Origin: G016234445 sp964438865
GTDB taxonomy: Bacteria > Chloroflexota > Dehalococcoidia > Tepidiformales > Tepidiformaceae
Length of the DNA: 64,000 nt
Reading direction: 5' to 3'
Assembly: GCA_964438865.1 (NCBI GenBank)
Contig: CAYTMI010000005.1
Coordinates: 62,001-126,000, forward strand
Shown here piece after piece: positions 15,127 to 23,144 of the stretch (position 1 is its first letter; each line of letters starts with the position of its first letter). The position numbers were made by a program, and so were the translations under genes. Below the pieces are notes generated by a model that saw only the letters and a list, made by a program, of their open reading frames with translations, did not search any database and was not told the origin of the DNA.

Positions 15127-17094
15127 ATGATGGGATCGACGCCGAAGTACCCGGGAGTGCCGGGCACCTCAGATGGTGCGGGGATGGTCGTCTGGGTCGA
15201 CACCCGGATTGCCCAGGGCGCATGTGCGTACCCGATAACGTCCTCTACGACGATGGGAGAGGGCTTCGAGCGAGCGGTCGCTGACGGCTCGGTGAACCTC
15301 TGGGGTGAGCCGTTAAGCTTCCTCGAACCCGAGTCCGAGCACAGTTCTGCCTCAGCGTGCGAGGGCTTTGCGCTGGCAGGCGGCCGGGTGAGCAACTTCA
15401 CCTCGGGCCAGGGTCTCGTACTCATGAAAGAGGTCCTCTACACGATTTCGGGGAAGCGCCTCCCGGTGGTCTTCCACATTGGCGCGCGTGCCCTCACGTC
15501 GCAGTCCCTCAACGTACACGCGGGCCACGATGACGTGATGGCGGTCGCCGACACGGGCTGGGGGATGCTGTTCGCGCGGAACGCCCAGGAAGCGGGTGAC
15601 ATGGCGCTGATCGCGCGCCGCGCTGCTGAAGATAGCCATACGCCGTTCTTCAGCGTCCAGGATGGCTTCCTGACGACGCACACCATCCAGGACGTGCTCA
15701 TGCCCGAGGCCGAGCTGATGGCCGAGTTCATCGGGCCGCCGTCGGAGAAGCTCGTCAATTTCTTCGACCCCGCATCCGGGCTGATGACCGGCATCGTCCA
15801 GAACCAGGACAGCTACATGAAGGGCAAAATCGCCCAACGCTGGTTCTACGACCGCGTGCCCGCTGCCGTCGACACTGCTATGAGCGAATACGGCGACCTC
15901 ACGGGCCGGCGCTACCAGCCAATCGAAGGCTACCGGATGGAGGACGCCGAGTACGCGCTGGTTGGACTGGGTTCGTACATGGAGACGGCCGAGGTGGTCG
16001 TCGACTGGCTGCGAGAGCGATACGGATGGAAGGTCGGGCTGGTCAATGTGCGCATGTTCCGGCCGTTCCCGGGCGCGGCGCTCGCTACCATGCTGGCGAA
16101 GGTGCGGGCGGCGACCGTGATCGAGCGAGTCGACGTGCCCATGATGCAGTCGAACCCGCTCACAGCGGAGGTGAAAGCGGCCTTCGCCGACGCGGCGATG
16201 GGCACGCCGGGCTACGCCGCGATCGACCGCCTGCCGACGGTGCTGAGCGTATCCGCGGGCCTCGGCGGCCGGGACGTGAGCGCCGGGCACCTGGTCGCCA
16301 CCTTCGAGAACATGATGGCCGACGAGCCAGCGTGGTATTCCGTGCTCGGCATCCGTCACGCCCTCGCCCTTCCCGAGGGAGAGGAGCCGAACGTGCGCAT
16401 TGCGGGCTCGTTCGCCATGCGCGGGCACTCGGTCGGCGGCTTCGGTTCGATCTCCACGAATAAGGTGATCGCGACAGTGGCGCAGGACCTATTCGGCCTG
16501 CACGTGCAGGCGTTTCCCAAGTACGGAGGGGAGAAGAAGGGCCTGCCGACCAATTACTACCTGACCGTGGCCGACGAGCCGATCAGAACGCACTGCGAGC
16601 TGGCCCACGTCGACTTCGTGCCTGTGAACGACATCAACGCCTTCAACTTTGGCAACCCGCTCGCAGGCATGGAGCACGGCGGTACGCTCTTCCTCCAGAG
16701 TTCGCGCAAGGACCCGGCCCAGGTCTGGGACGATCTACCGGAGTGGGCGCGGAGGGAGATCGTGAACAAGGACCTGCACGTTCTCGCCCTGGACACACTG
16801 GCGATCGCGCGTTCGGTGGCAAGCCAGGCTGACCTGGTATCGCGCATGCAGGGGATCGCCCTGCTGGGCGTCTTCCTCCGCGTCGCCCCGTTCGTGACGC
16901 GAAGCCACCTGAACGAACGCGAACTCTTCCTCTCCGTCGAGCGCTCGCTGCGCAAGTACTTTGGCAGGCGCGGCGAGGCCGTGATCAAGGACAACCTGGA
17001 GTGTGTGAAGCGCGGCTACCGGGAAGTGATGGAGATCCCCCACAACGCGCGCCATGGCCGGAGTGCGGCGGTCGCGGCGTCGGGAGGTCTGTGA
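15127..17094 (+). CDS. Pyruvate:ferredoxin oxidoreductase, fused alpha-gamma subunit
   Basis: The 655-aa first half of a split NifJ-type pyruvate (2-oxoacid):ferredoxin oxidoreductase, which oxidatively decarboxylates pyruvate to acetyl-CoA with reduction of ferredoxin. The N-terminal PYR-domain signature YPITSSTTMGE is at about residues 36-46, followed by the domain II/III region (MFRPFPGAAL strand). The gamma-domain glycine loop is at about residues 425-440 (FAMRGHSVGGFG). The frame is open upstream to 15085, but ATG 15127 (next codon also ATG) follows GGGGGCAGGAAG and gives the usual family N-terminus (KYPGVPGTSDG). The stop shares one base with the next start (TGATG), so the two halves are made together. 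Confidence 0.93.
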   Translation: MMGSTPKYPGVPGTSDGAGMVVWVDTRIAQGACAYPITSSTTMGEGFERAVADGSVNLWGEPLSFLEPESEHSSASACEGFALAGGRVSNFTSGQGLVLMKEVLYTISGKRLPVVFHIGARALTSQSLNVHAGHDDVMAVADTGWGMLFARNAQEAGDMALIARRAAEDSHTPFFSVQDGFLTTHTIQDVLMPEAELMAEFIGPPSEKLVNFFDPASGLMTGIVQNQDSYMKGKIAQRWFYDRVPAAVDTAMSEYGDLTGRRYQPIEGYRMEDAEYALVGLGSYMETAEVVVDWLRERYGWKVGLVNVRMFRPFPGAALATMLAKVRAATVIERVDVPMMQSNPLTAEVKAAFADAAMGTPGYAAIDRLPTVLSVSAGLGGRDVSAGHLVATFENMMADEPAWYSVLGIRHALALPEGEEPNVRIAGSFAMRGHSVGGFGSISTNKVIATVAQDLFGLHVQAFPKYGGEKKGLPTNYYLTVADEPIRTHCELAHVDFVPVNDINAFNFGNPLAGMEHGGTLFLQSSRKDPAQVWDDLPEWARREIVNKDLHVLALDTLAIARSVASQADLVSRMQGIALLGVFLRVAPFVTRSHLNERELFLSVERSLRKYFGRRGEAVIKDNLECVKRGYREVMEIPHNARHGRSAAVAASGGL

Positions 17095-18671
17095 TGACAG
17101 CCCTGCGCTCGCTTCGTGTCAGCGGCGACGAGATCCTCGACCTGGTCGACTTCCACGAGCGTGTCCTGCCCGCCTATGCCAGCGGGTCGGGCCCGGCGGA
17201 ACTCGAAGCCGACGTGCAGGTGGCGCGCAGCATCCTCCCTCCCGGCACCGCCGCCTTCCGCGACTTCAGCCACCTCGCCCCCGACATCCCCGTCTTCGAG
17301 CCGTCGAAGTGCGTGGGCTGCATGGAGTGCGTCGCCGCCTGTCCGGACACGGCCATCCTCGGCAAGGTGCTGACGAAGGAGCTGCTGGAGGAACGGCTGG
17401 CGACGATTGGAGATGCGCCGGAGCGGAACCGCCAGCGGGCGGTCTGGGTGAGGACGAAGAAGTACTGGGACGTCCCCACGAAGACGGGCGAGGCCGGCGG
17501 GCTGTTCGGCATCTTCGTGGACGCGACGAAGTGCAAGGGGTGCGGTGAATGTGTCGAGGTGTGCGGCGCCCACGACGCGCTCCGGATGGTAACCAAGGAC
17601 GAGGAGCTGATCGAGGACACGGAGCGGACGTTCGACTTCTACAAAGCAGCTCCGGAGACGCCGGCCAGCTTCATCAATGAGCGGGCGCTCGCGGACATGA
17701 TGCTCGCGGAACGCTCGCTGCTCTACACGGGTGGGGCCGGGAGCTGTATGGGCTGTGGCGAAGCGACGGCCCTTCGGATGATGCTCGCCGCGACGGGGTT
17801 CGTGTATGGCGGCGAGAACGCGGCCATCGTCAACGCGACGGGCTGTTCGACGGTGTACACATCCACCTACCCCTACAACCCCTACAAGGTGACCTGGACG
17901 AACTCGCTCTTCGAGAATGCCGCGGCCGACGCTATGGGCATCCGCGCGCGCTGGGACCAGCTGGGCTGGGAGAAGAAGCGGCTGTGGGTGATCGGTGGCG
18001 ACGGCGCAATGCTCGACATCGGCTTCTCCTCGCTCTCCCGGATGCTGCTTTCCGGCATGGACATCAAGGTCCTCGTGCTGGACACACAGGTGTACAGCAA
18101 CACGGGTGGGCAGGCGTCCACGGGCAGCTTCGGCGCCCAGGACAGCAAGATGGCATCGTTCGGTTCGGCCCGGCACGGCAAGACAGAGCACCGGAAAGAG
18201 ATCGGCACCATCGCGATGATGCACCCCAACGTGTTCGTGGCCCAGACGATCACGGCCGACGCCAACCACTTCTACCGGTCGATCATGGCGGCGAACGAGT
18301 TCCCGGGCCCGGCGGTGGTGAGCGTCTATACGACCTGCCAGCCCGAGCATGGGGTGGGCGATGACATGGCCGCCCACCAGGCGCGCCTGGCGAAAGACAC
18401 CCGTGCGTTCCCGGTCTTCGTCTACGACCCCCGCAAGGGCGAGACGATGAGGGAGCGGCTCAGCCTGCAGGGCAACCCGGCGATGAAGGATGACTGGTAC
18501 GTCAACCCGAAGACTGGCCAGCCGCTCGATTTCATCGAGTTCGCTCGCACGGAAGGGCGCTTCGGCCGCCAGTTTGATGCAGAAGGCCACCCGTCGGAGG
18601 CCCTGATGCGCGCCCGTGCCGACCGTCTCGCCCACTGGCGCCACCTCCAGGAGTTTGCCGGACTGAGGTAG
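17094..18671 (+). CDS. Pyruvate:ferredoxin oxidoreductase, fused delta-beta subunit (ferredoxin domain plus TPP domain)
   Basis: The 525-aa second half of the split NifJ. Two 4Fe-4S motifs give the ferredoxin domain: CVGCMECVAACPD at about residue 73 and CKGCGECVEVCGAHD at about 147. A third Cys set of the beta domain is CMGCGEA. The TPP/Mg site is VIGGDGAMLDIG (about 298-309) followed by LDTQVYSNTGGQAS. The C-terminal region resembles domain VII of NifJ. The combined length of the two proteins (about 1180 aa) equals one full-length NifJ. Presence of PFOR implies low-potential ferredoxin metabolism and anaerobic or microaerobic capability. Confidence 0.94.
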   Translation: MTALRSLRVSGDEILDLVDFHERVLPAYASGSGPAELEADVQVARSILPPGTAAFRDFSHLAPDIPVFEPSKCVGCMECVAACPDTAILGKVLTKELLEERLATIGDAPERNRQRAVWVRTKKYWDVPTKTGEAGGLFGIFVDATKCKGCGECVEVCGAHDALRMVTKDEELIEDTERTFDFYKAAPETPASFINERALADMMLAERSLLYTGGAGSCMGCGEATALRMMLAATGFVYGGENAAIVNATGCSTVYTSTYPYNPYKVTWTNSLFENAAADAMGIRARWDQLGWEKKRLWVIGGDGAMLDIGFSSLSRMLLSGMDIKVLVLDTQVYSNTGGQASTGSFGAQDSKMASFGSARHGKTEHRKEIGTIAMMHPNVFVAQTITADANHFYRSIMAANEFPGPAVVSVYTTCQPEHGVGDDMAAHQARLAKDTRAFPVFVYDPRKGETMRERLSLQGNPAMKDDWYVNPKTGQPLDFIEFARTEGRFGRQFDAEGHPSEALMRARADRLAHWRHLQEFAGLR

Positions 18672-18901
18672 GAGGTCGGGAAACTGGCGGGCCTGCTTCG
18701 GCCGCGGCACGCGGATGCCGTGGCACTTCTGCGCTGAACCGCGAGGTACAACAGTCGGGTCATCGCCCGGGTGACGACCGTGCGTCAGCTCTGGTGTCCG
18801 TTCCTCCGCACCGCGGTAGCCATGGTTGCCCTGAATCTTTCCTGCCGCCCCCTCCGAAACGACAAGAGGTGTCGCGGCGGTGTGCCATGATGCCGGAATA
18901 G
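18672..18901. other. Intergenic region, no gene recognised
   Basis: About 230 bp after the PFOR genes. It contains GC-rich short inverted segments (for example GCCGCGGCACGCGG-GCCGTGGC around 18700-18725) that could end the PFOR transcript, but no clear intrinsic terminator. It also marks the approximate left limit of the repeat families and leaderless promoters seen in the rest of the window. Confidence 0.4.
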
Positions 18902-18997
18902 CCGCCGGGAGTTGCCGTCATCGGGACCATCAACATCGCCACCTGGCTCCAGGCCGAGGGGTATGCAGACCCCGCCGCTGCGGCCGTTGCGCGCGCG

Positions 18998-19576
18998 GTG
19001 CTGGAAGAGGCGGGCCTCACGAATCCCCGCAAGCAGGCGATGGTCGATTCCAAGGTGGCGCCGGCGCGCGAACTCCTCGCCTCCCGGCTCCAGGGCGTCT
19101 GCGCCTCTCTCCGTTGCCGTGAAACGGCTCCCGGGACTGCCGCTGAGCGTCGCCCGGTCGAAGTCGTCCCCGCCGCATGCGAAGTCTGTGGCGGCTCGAA
19201 CAACCTGGCCGCCGCGCGCGAAATGGTCGCCGCCTGCGGCCGCGCCGCGATTTCCCGGATCCTTATCGTAGGCGGCACAAGGACGCTTCACGCGGAATTG
19301 AGGTCCCTCCTGACGGGCTCCGGCATCGAGCTCCGCTGCATCGACGGCGCCCAGACAACGCCGTCGAAGAAGGACGCGCTCGGCGACCTCGCCTGGGCTG
19401 AGCTGATGGTGATCTGGGCGTCGACGCCGTTGCCGCACAAGGTCTCGGCCTCATACACGGACGAGTGTCCGGCGTCGCTGCCTCACCTCACGGTAGCGCG
19501 GCGCGGGATCGAGGCCCTCTGCAGCGAAGTGACGGCCTGCGTAAGTGGTGCCGCGGCCGCGCGGCGGCGTGCTTGA
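18998..19576 (+). CDS. Conserved hypothetical protein with Cys pairs and C-terminal Rossmann-like (DUF2325-like) domain; start uncertain
   Basis: From GTG 18998 the protein is 192 aa: an N-terminal helical piece (TNPRKQAMVDSKVAPARELL), a CEVCGG motif at about residue 61, then ISRILIVGGTRTLHAELRSLL and DLAWAELMVIWASTPLPHKVS, resembling DUF2325-type domains in which a VGG loop is followed by a DLVV strand. The coding signal clearly continues upstream (INIATWLQAEGYADPAAAAV, codons from about 18920), but no ATG, GTG or TTG lies in frame between the TAG at 18899-18901 and 18998. The true start is therefore ATC/GTC-type, or there is a small frameshift upstream. No function is known. Confidence 0.55.
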   Translation: MLEEAGLTNPRKQAMVDSKVAPARELLASRLQGVCASLRCRETAPGTAAERRPVEVVPAACEVCGGSNNLAAAREMVAACGRAAISRILIVGGTRTLHAELRSLLTGSGIELRCIDGAQTTPSKKDALGDLAWAELMVIWASTPLPHKVSASYTDECPASLPHLTVARRGIEALCSEVTACVSGAAAARRRA

Positions 19577-19606
19577 CGCTTGCCGCCGTCGCCCGACCAT
19601 GTGCCA

Positions 19607-20386
19607 ATGAGCGCAGAGCTACTGGCCCCAGACGATCCCGCCATCCCGATCCCCGCTGAGAGTCCACGCCGCACCGCCGAAGAGCGCCGCTTCCTCGAAG
19701 GCCCCCAGGGCCGGGGCTTCGAACTGCGCCATGCCTTCCGCGTCCTCACAGAGTATCTTCGCGCCTTGCGCGCCCTGCACTTCCTTGGCCCCTGCGTCAC
19801 AGTCTTTGGCTCCGCCCGCCTGGGGGAGGAACACTCGTCTTACGAATTGAGCCGCCAGACCGGCGCCGCCCTCGCCCACGCCGGGTTTACGACGCTCACC
19901 GGCGGCGGCCCGGGGCTCATGGAGGCCGCAAACCGCGGCGCCCGCGAAGCCGGCGGGACGTCGATCGGCTGCAACATCACCCTCCCTCGCGAACAGCTGC
20001 CGAACCCCTACCTGGACCGCGTCGTCACCTTTCGGTATTTCTTCATCCGCAAGGTGATGCTGGTGAAGTACTCCTACGGCTTCATCGCCCTCCCCGGCGG
20101 CCTCGGCACCTTCGACGAGATCTTCGAAGCGCAGACGCTCATCCAGACCGGCAAGATCAAGGACTTCCCGATCGTCCTCTTGGGAAGCCGGTTCTGGGAA
20201 CCGTTCATCGCCTTCATGCGGGAAACTGTGCTCCAGGCGGGCACCATCGATGAGGCCGACCTCGCCCGGCTCTACGTGACCGACTCACCGGCCGACGCGG
20301 TGGAGTACGTCCGCCGCGCCGCCATGGAACGCTTCGGCCTGAGCTACACCAGGCGTCCGCCCCGCCGCCGCTGGCTCGCGGAATAG
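19607..20386 (+). CDS. LOG-family (TIGR00730) nucleotide phosphoribohydrolase
   Basis: Rossmann-fold protein of 259 aa of the LOG/lysine-decarboxylase-like family. Characterised members hydrolyse nucleoside 5'-monophosphates, including cytokinin riboside monophosphates, to free base and ribose phosphate. Both signatures are present: GGGPGLMEAANRGA at about residues 98-111 and the PGGxGTxxE motif in ALPGGLGTFDEIFE at about 160-173. The N-terminal ~60 residues are an extension relative to the shortest family members. ATG 19607 is preferred over TTG 19580. The start is preceded by GACCAT six bases away and no good Shine-Dalgarno, like several leaderless-looking genes here. Confidence 0.9.
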   Translation: MSAELLAPDDPAIPIPAESPRRTAEERRFLEGPQGRGFELRHAFRVLTEYLRALRALHFLGPCVTVFGSARLGEEHSSYELSRQTGAALAHAGFTTLTGGGPGLMEAANRGAREAGGTSIGCNITLPREQLPNPYLDRVVTFRYFFIRKVMLVKYSYGFIALPGGLGTFDEIFEAQTLIQTGKIKDFPIVLLGSRFWEPFIAFMRETVLQAGTIDEADLARLYVTDSPADAVEYVRRAAMERFGLSYTRRPPRRRWLAE

Positions 20387-20409
20387 CCGCTTTGGTGGAT
20401 CCTGAACAG

Positions 20410-20436
20410 GATTGGCGGCCGTTCAGAACATCGCCG
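20410..20436. repeat. R3 palindromic element, copy 1
   Basis: CTGAAC ... GTTCAG inverted repeat around 20402-20426 with a core resembling GAACAGGATTGGCGGCCGTTC. It lies about 25 bp before R1 copy 1. Other R3 copies (47171-47205 and 52268-52302) occupy the same position before R1, and the arms differ between copies in ways that partly preserve pairing. Confidence 0.5.
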
Positions 20437-20446
20437 CAGGATGGGC

Positions 20447-20671
20447 TTACTCCCCTCTCCCACGCAGTTGGGAGAGGAGGTCGGGGGTGAGGGGCACCTC
20501 GACGCGCCGGCAACTCCGCATCCCCCGGATCCGGCTTTCGGCGCTGAGGGACCCGAAGCGGGACCCGAAAAAGGTGCCCGGGCATTCGAAGCAGTAGCGG
20601 GGCTGGCCGGGGCCGCTCTGGAACCGCTTCGCCAGCACGGTCTTTTCGCAATTCGCGCAGTCTGGTTGCAT
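20447..20671 (-). CDS. Small putative zinc-ribbon protein
   Basis: Protein of 74 aa starting at ATG 20671. The first half has two Cys pairs with normal zinc-ribbon spacing (CANCEKTVLAKRF, then RYCFECPGTFF), and its codons show the G/C third-position bias of real genes here. The C-terminal ~15 codons run into repeat R1 (20450-20494), so the end of the protein may be repeat-derived. It is antisense to no gene and lies between the LOG-family gene and cysE. It resembles the other tiny zinc-ribbon proteins in the window (46.9, 47.3 and 50.1 kb). Function unknown; existence moderately supported. Confidence 0.45.
   Translation of the reverse strand: MQPDCANCEKTVLAKRFQSGPGQPRYCFECPGTFFGSRFGSLSAESRIRGMRSCRRVEVPLTPDLLSQLRGRGE
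20450..20494. repeat. R1 hairpin repeat, copy 1
   Basis: About 45 bp of the pattern CTCCCCTCTCCC-n-GGGAGAGG-n-GGGGGTGAGGGG: a CCTCTCCC/GGGAGAGG stem with a short loop, followed by a G-rich GGTGAGGG tail. All seven copies in the window have the same orientation relative to the + strand and lie between genes (20450, 24001, 40963, 47224, 49877, 52320, 60342). Confidence 0.85.
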
Positions 20672-20820
20672 TGCGCGCATCGTTCCCTTTGCGCGCCCCC
20701 GCCGCACCGTCCATTCGGCCCCCGAAAACTTCCCCGAATGGCCCTTCCTGCTACGCGGGGAACCCTCTCGACGCCTCGCCCGCTGAAGGACGGCCCCGGC
20801 TCATGTACGCTGGAACGACG

Positions 20821-21522
20821 ATGTCCCTCCTCCACGAGATCCACGACGACATCCGCGCCACGCTGGCCCGGGACCCGGCTGCCCGCAACACTGCTGAGGT
20901 CGTCCTCTTCTACCCCGGTTTCCACGCGCGGATGGCCCACCGGCTCGCGAACGCGCTTTACCGCCGCGGCGTCCCGCTCCTCCCCCGAGGGATCATGCAC
21001 TTCGCCCGCTTCGTCACCGGGATTGAAATCCATCCCGGCGCGACGATTGGCCCCCGCTTCTTCATCGACCACGGCATGGGCGTTGTCATCGGCGAGACCG
21101 CGGAGATCGGCGCTGATGTCATGCTCTACCAGGGCGTGACCCTCGGCGGGACCAGCACCCGCCGCGTCAAGCGCCACCCAACCCTGCGCGACAACGTCGT
21201 CGTCGGGGCGGGGGCGAAGGTCATCGGCGCGGTGGAGATCGGCGAAAACGCCCGCATCGGCGCCGGTTCGGTCGTCGTCACGAACGTGCCGGCGAACGCG
21301 ACCGTCGTCGGTGTCCCCGGCCACATCGTCGCCTTCCGCGACGACTCCAACGGCGTCTTCCAGCGCCTGCCCGACCCGGAATGGGAGCGCCTGAACGACC
21401 TCGACCGCAAGGTGCAGGAGATGCACGACCTGGTGGAGCACCTCGAAGAACACATGACCGGGCTCCACGACGGCCACCACGAAACCGCCCAGGGCGGCGA
21501 CCGCGGAGCGCGGGTCGAGTAG
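20821..21522 (+). CDS. cysE: Serine O-acetyltransferase
   Basis: Converts serine and acetyl-CoA to O-acetylserine, the first step of cysteine synthesis (233 aa). The N-terminal helical region is short, as in the compact bacterial form. The left-handed beta-helix is clear: repeats such as ATIGPRFFIDHGMGVVIGET with the catalytic His, YQGVTLGGTS, and VVVGAGAKVIGAVEIGENARIGAGS. The C-terminal ~50 residues form an acidic, His-rich helix (HDLVEHLEEHM) atypical of the feedback-sensitive tail. ATG 20821 is nine bases after a TACGCT box (20806-20811) and lacks a Shine-Dalgarno; an in-frame ATG 20803 is possible. It is followed by the Cys-containing leader peptide and cysS. Confidence 0.93.
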   Translation: MSLLHEIHDDIRATLARDPAARNTAEVVLFYPGFHARMAHRLANALYRRGVPLLPRGIMHFARFVTGIEIHPGATIGPRFFIDHGMGVVIGETAEIGADVMLYQGVTLGGTSTRRVKRHPTLRDNVVVGAGAKVIGAVEIGENARIGAGSVVVTNVPANATVVGVPGHIVAFRDDSNGVFQRLPDPEWERLNDLDRKVQEMHDLVEHLEEHMTGLHDGHHETAQGGDRGARVE

Positions 21523-21564
21523 CTCCCCGGTGAGCGGCACGCGCCTGTAGTCCGCGCCCACGGC

Positions 21565-21570
21565 TATACT
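21565..21570 (+). promoter_or_regulatory. -10 box of leaderless Cys leader peptide
   Basis: TATACT, six bases before ATG 21577. The predicted transcription start falls on or within one to two bases of the ATG, so the peptide would be read from a leaderless mRNA. No Shine-Dalgarno precedes it. Confidence 0.65.
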
Positions 21571-21576
21571 TGGCCC

Positions 21577-21639
21577 ATGACCCGTATCCGTTGCCTCTGT
21601 ACGGGGCGCCGCGCGCGCGCCCCGCATTCCGCGGCCTGA
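21577..21639 (+). CDS. Candidate cysteine leader peptide (attenuator uORF) of cysS
   Basis: A 20-codon open frame in the 163 bp between cysE and cysS: M-T-R-I-R-C-L-C-T-G-R-R-A-R-A-P-H-S-A-A. It has a leaderless-type TATACT box and two cysteine codons (TGC 21592, TGT 21598) near the start, directly before a very GC-rich hairpin (GGGGCGC 21603-21609 with GCGCCCC 21617-21623) that lies inside the reading frame. A ribosome waiting at the Cys codons would cover the left arm of that hairpin. Cysteine-responsive leaderless leader peptides are known from actinobacteria; the same logic here is inference from position, codons and structure. Confidence 0.6.
   Translation: MTRIRCLCTGRRARAPHSAA
21603..21623 (+). 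promoter_or_regulatory. GC hairpin within the Cys leader peptide
   Basis: Seven-bp stem GGGGCGC/GCGCCCC (21603-21609, 21617-21623) with a CG-repeat loop, starting three bases after the second Cys codon. No T-run follows, so it is not a classical terminator; it could act through Rho or by masking downstream sequence. Confidence 0.5.
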
Positions 21640-21685
21640 GCCTCGCGCCCCGGCAACCGCACCACAGATGACAGAGGGACCGACG

Positions 21686-23059
21686 ATGCGAATCCATGAC
21701 ACTCTTTCCAACACCGAGAAGGAACTCCTGCCGGCCCTCGCCGCCGACGGCGTCGTCCGGATGTACGTCTGCGGCGTGACGCCCTATAGCGAAAGCCACG
21801 TCGGCCACGCCCTCCACGCCATCGTCTTCGACGTCCTCCGGCGCTACCTGGACTGGCGCGGCATCCCCGTCAAGCACGTCCAGAACTTCACCGACATCGA
21901 CGACAAGCTGATCGACCGCGCCCAGCGCCTCGGCATCCCCATGCAGGACCTCGCCGAACAGAATATCGAAGACTACCACCGCCAGATCGCAGCCATGAAC
22001 GTGCTCCCGGCGCACGAATACCCGAAGGTCACCGAGACCGTCCCCCACATCATTGATTTCATCACCGGACTCATCGAAAAGGGATTCGCCTACCCTGCCG
22101 GGGGCGACGTCTACTACCGGGTCCGCGTCTTCGGCGGGCCCCGCTATGGCTCCCTTTCGAAGCGCGACATCGACGACCTCCTCAGCGGCGCCCGGGTCGA
22201 CCCGACCGAGCTGAAGGAAGACCCGCTCGACTTCGCGCTCTGGAAGGCGGCGAAGCCCGGCGAGCCGAGCTGGCCAAGCCCCTGGGGTTCGGGCCGCCCC
22301 GGCTGGCACATCGAATGCTCGGCGATGGCCCTCCAGTCGCTCGGCGAGCAGATCGACATCCACGGCGGCGGCGCCGACCTCATCTTCCCCCACCACACGA
22401 ACGAGATCGCCCAGACCGAGGCGTACACCGGACAGGCGCCGTTCGCCCGAATCTGGATGCACAATGCCCTCCTCCAGCTCGGCGCGGAGAAGATGTCGAA
22501 GTCGCTCGGCAACCTCGTCAGCATCAGCGAGGCCCTGGAGAAATTCGGCAGCGACGCCCTCCGCCTCTTCGTCCTCACGAGCCACTACCGCAGCCCCGTG
22601 ACCTACAGCGATGAGGCGCTTGAAGCCGCGAAAACGGGGGCCGACCGCCTCCGCAACGCTGCCTTCGTCGAGCCCACCGGGGACCTCGCGCCGGCAAGCA
22701 TCGCCGGGCTTCGCGAGCGCTTCACAGAGGCGATGGACAACGACCTCAACACGCCCCAGGCGCTCGCCGTCGTCTTCGAGATCGCGAAGATCGTCAACCG
22801 CGACCGCGACCAGAAGAAGGACGTCCGCCCGGCACAGGCCCTCCTGCGCGAACTCGCCGGCGTCCTCGGGCTCACTCTCGCCGCCCCGGAAGGCGGTTCA
22901 CGCGAAGCCGCGCCGTTCATCGACCTTCTCGTCGCGCTGCGGGCCGACCTCCGCACGGCGAAACTCTGGGCGCTCTCCGACCGCGTCCGCGACGGCCTGG
23001 CCGAACGCGGCGTGACCGTGAAGGATGGCCCCGAAGGCACCACCTGGACGGCGCAGTAG
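21686..23059 (+). CDS. cysS: Cysteinyl-tRNA synthetase
   Basis: Class I aminoacyl-tRNA synthetase (457 aa), charges tRNA-Cys. The Zn/ATP region begins MYVCGVTPYSESHVGHALH, combining the zinc Cys with the HIGH-type motif (HVGH). The KMSKS loop is KMSKSLGN at about residues 270-277, and the WHIECSAM and GGADLIFPHHTNE motifs are intact. ATG 21686 (after AGAGGGA) aligns with family starts; ATG 21668 would add six residues. It is the downstream member of the cysE-leader-cysS arrangement, so its expression may respond to charged tRNA-Cys. Length is normal. Confidence 0.97.
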   Translation: MRIHDTLSNTEKELLPALAADGVVRMYVCGVTPYSESHVGHALHAIVFDVLRRYLDWRGIPVKHVQNFTDIDDKLIDRAQRLGIPMQDLAEQNIEDYHRQIAAMNVLPAHEYPKVTETVPHIIDFITGLIEKGFAYPAGGDVYYRVRVFGGPRYGSLSKRDIDDLLSGARVDPTELKEDPLDFALWKAAKPGEPSWPSPWGSGRPGWHIECSAMALQSLGEQIDIHGGGADLIFPHHTNEIAQTEAYTGQAPFARIWMHNALLQLGAEKMSKSLGNLVSISEALEKFGSDALRLFVLTSHYRSPVTYSDEALEAAKTGADRLRNAAFVEPTGDLAPASIAGLRERFTEAMDNDLNTPQALAVVFEIAKIVNRDRDQKKDVRPAQALLRELAGVLGLTLAAPEGGSREAAPFIDLLVALRADLRTAKLWALSDRVRDGLAERGVTVKDGPEGTTWTAQ

Positions 23060-23144
23060 GGCGCCCCGGCCGTCGCCGGTGACAGACTCCCCCCGTCCCC
23101 CGATACTTCGCCCGTAGACCAGCAATCACTGGAGGCGGGCAAGA

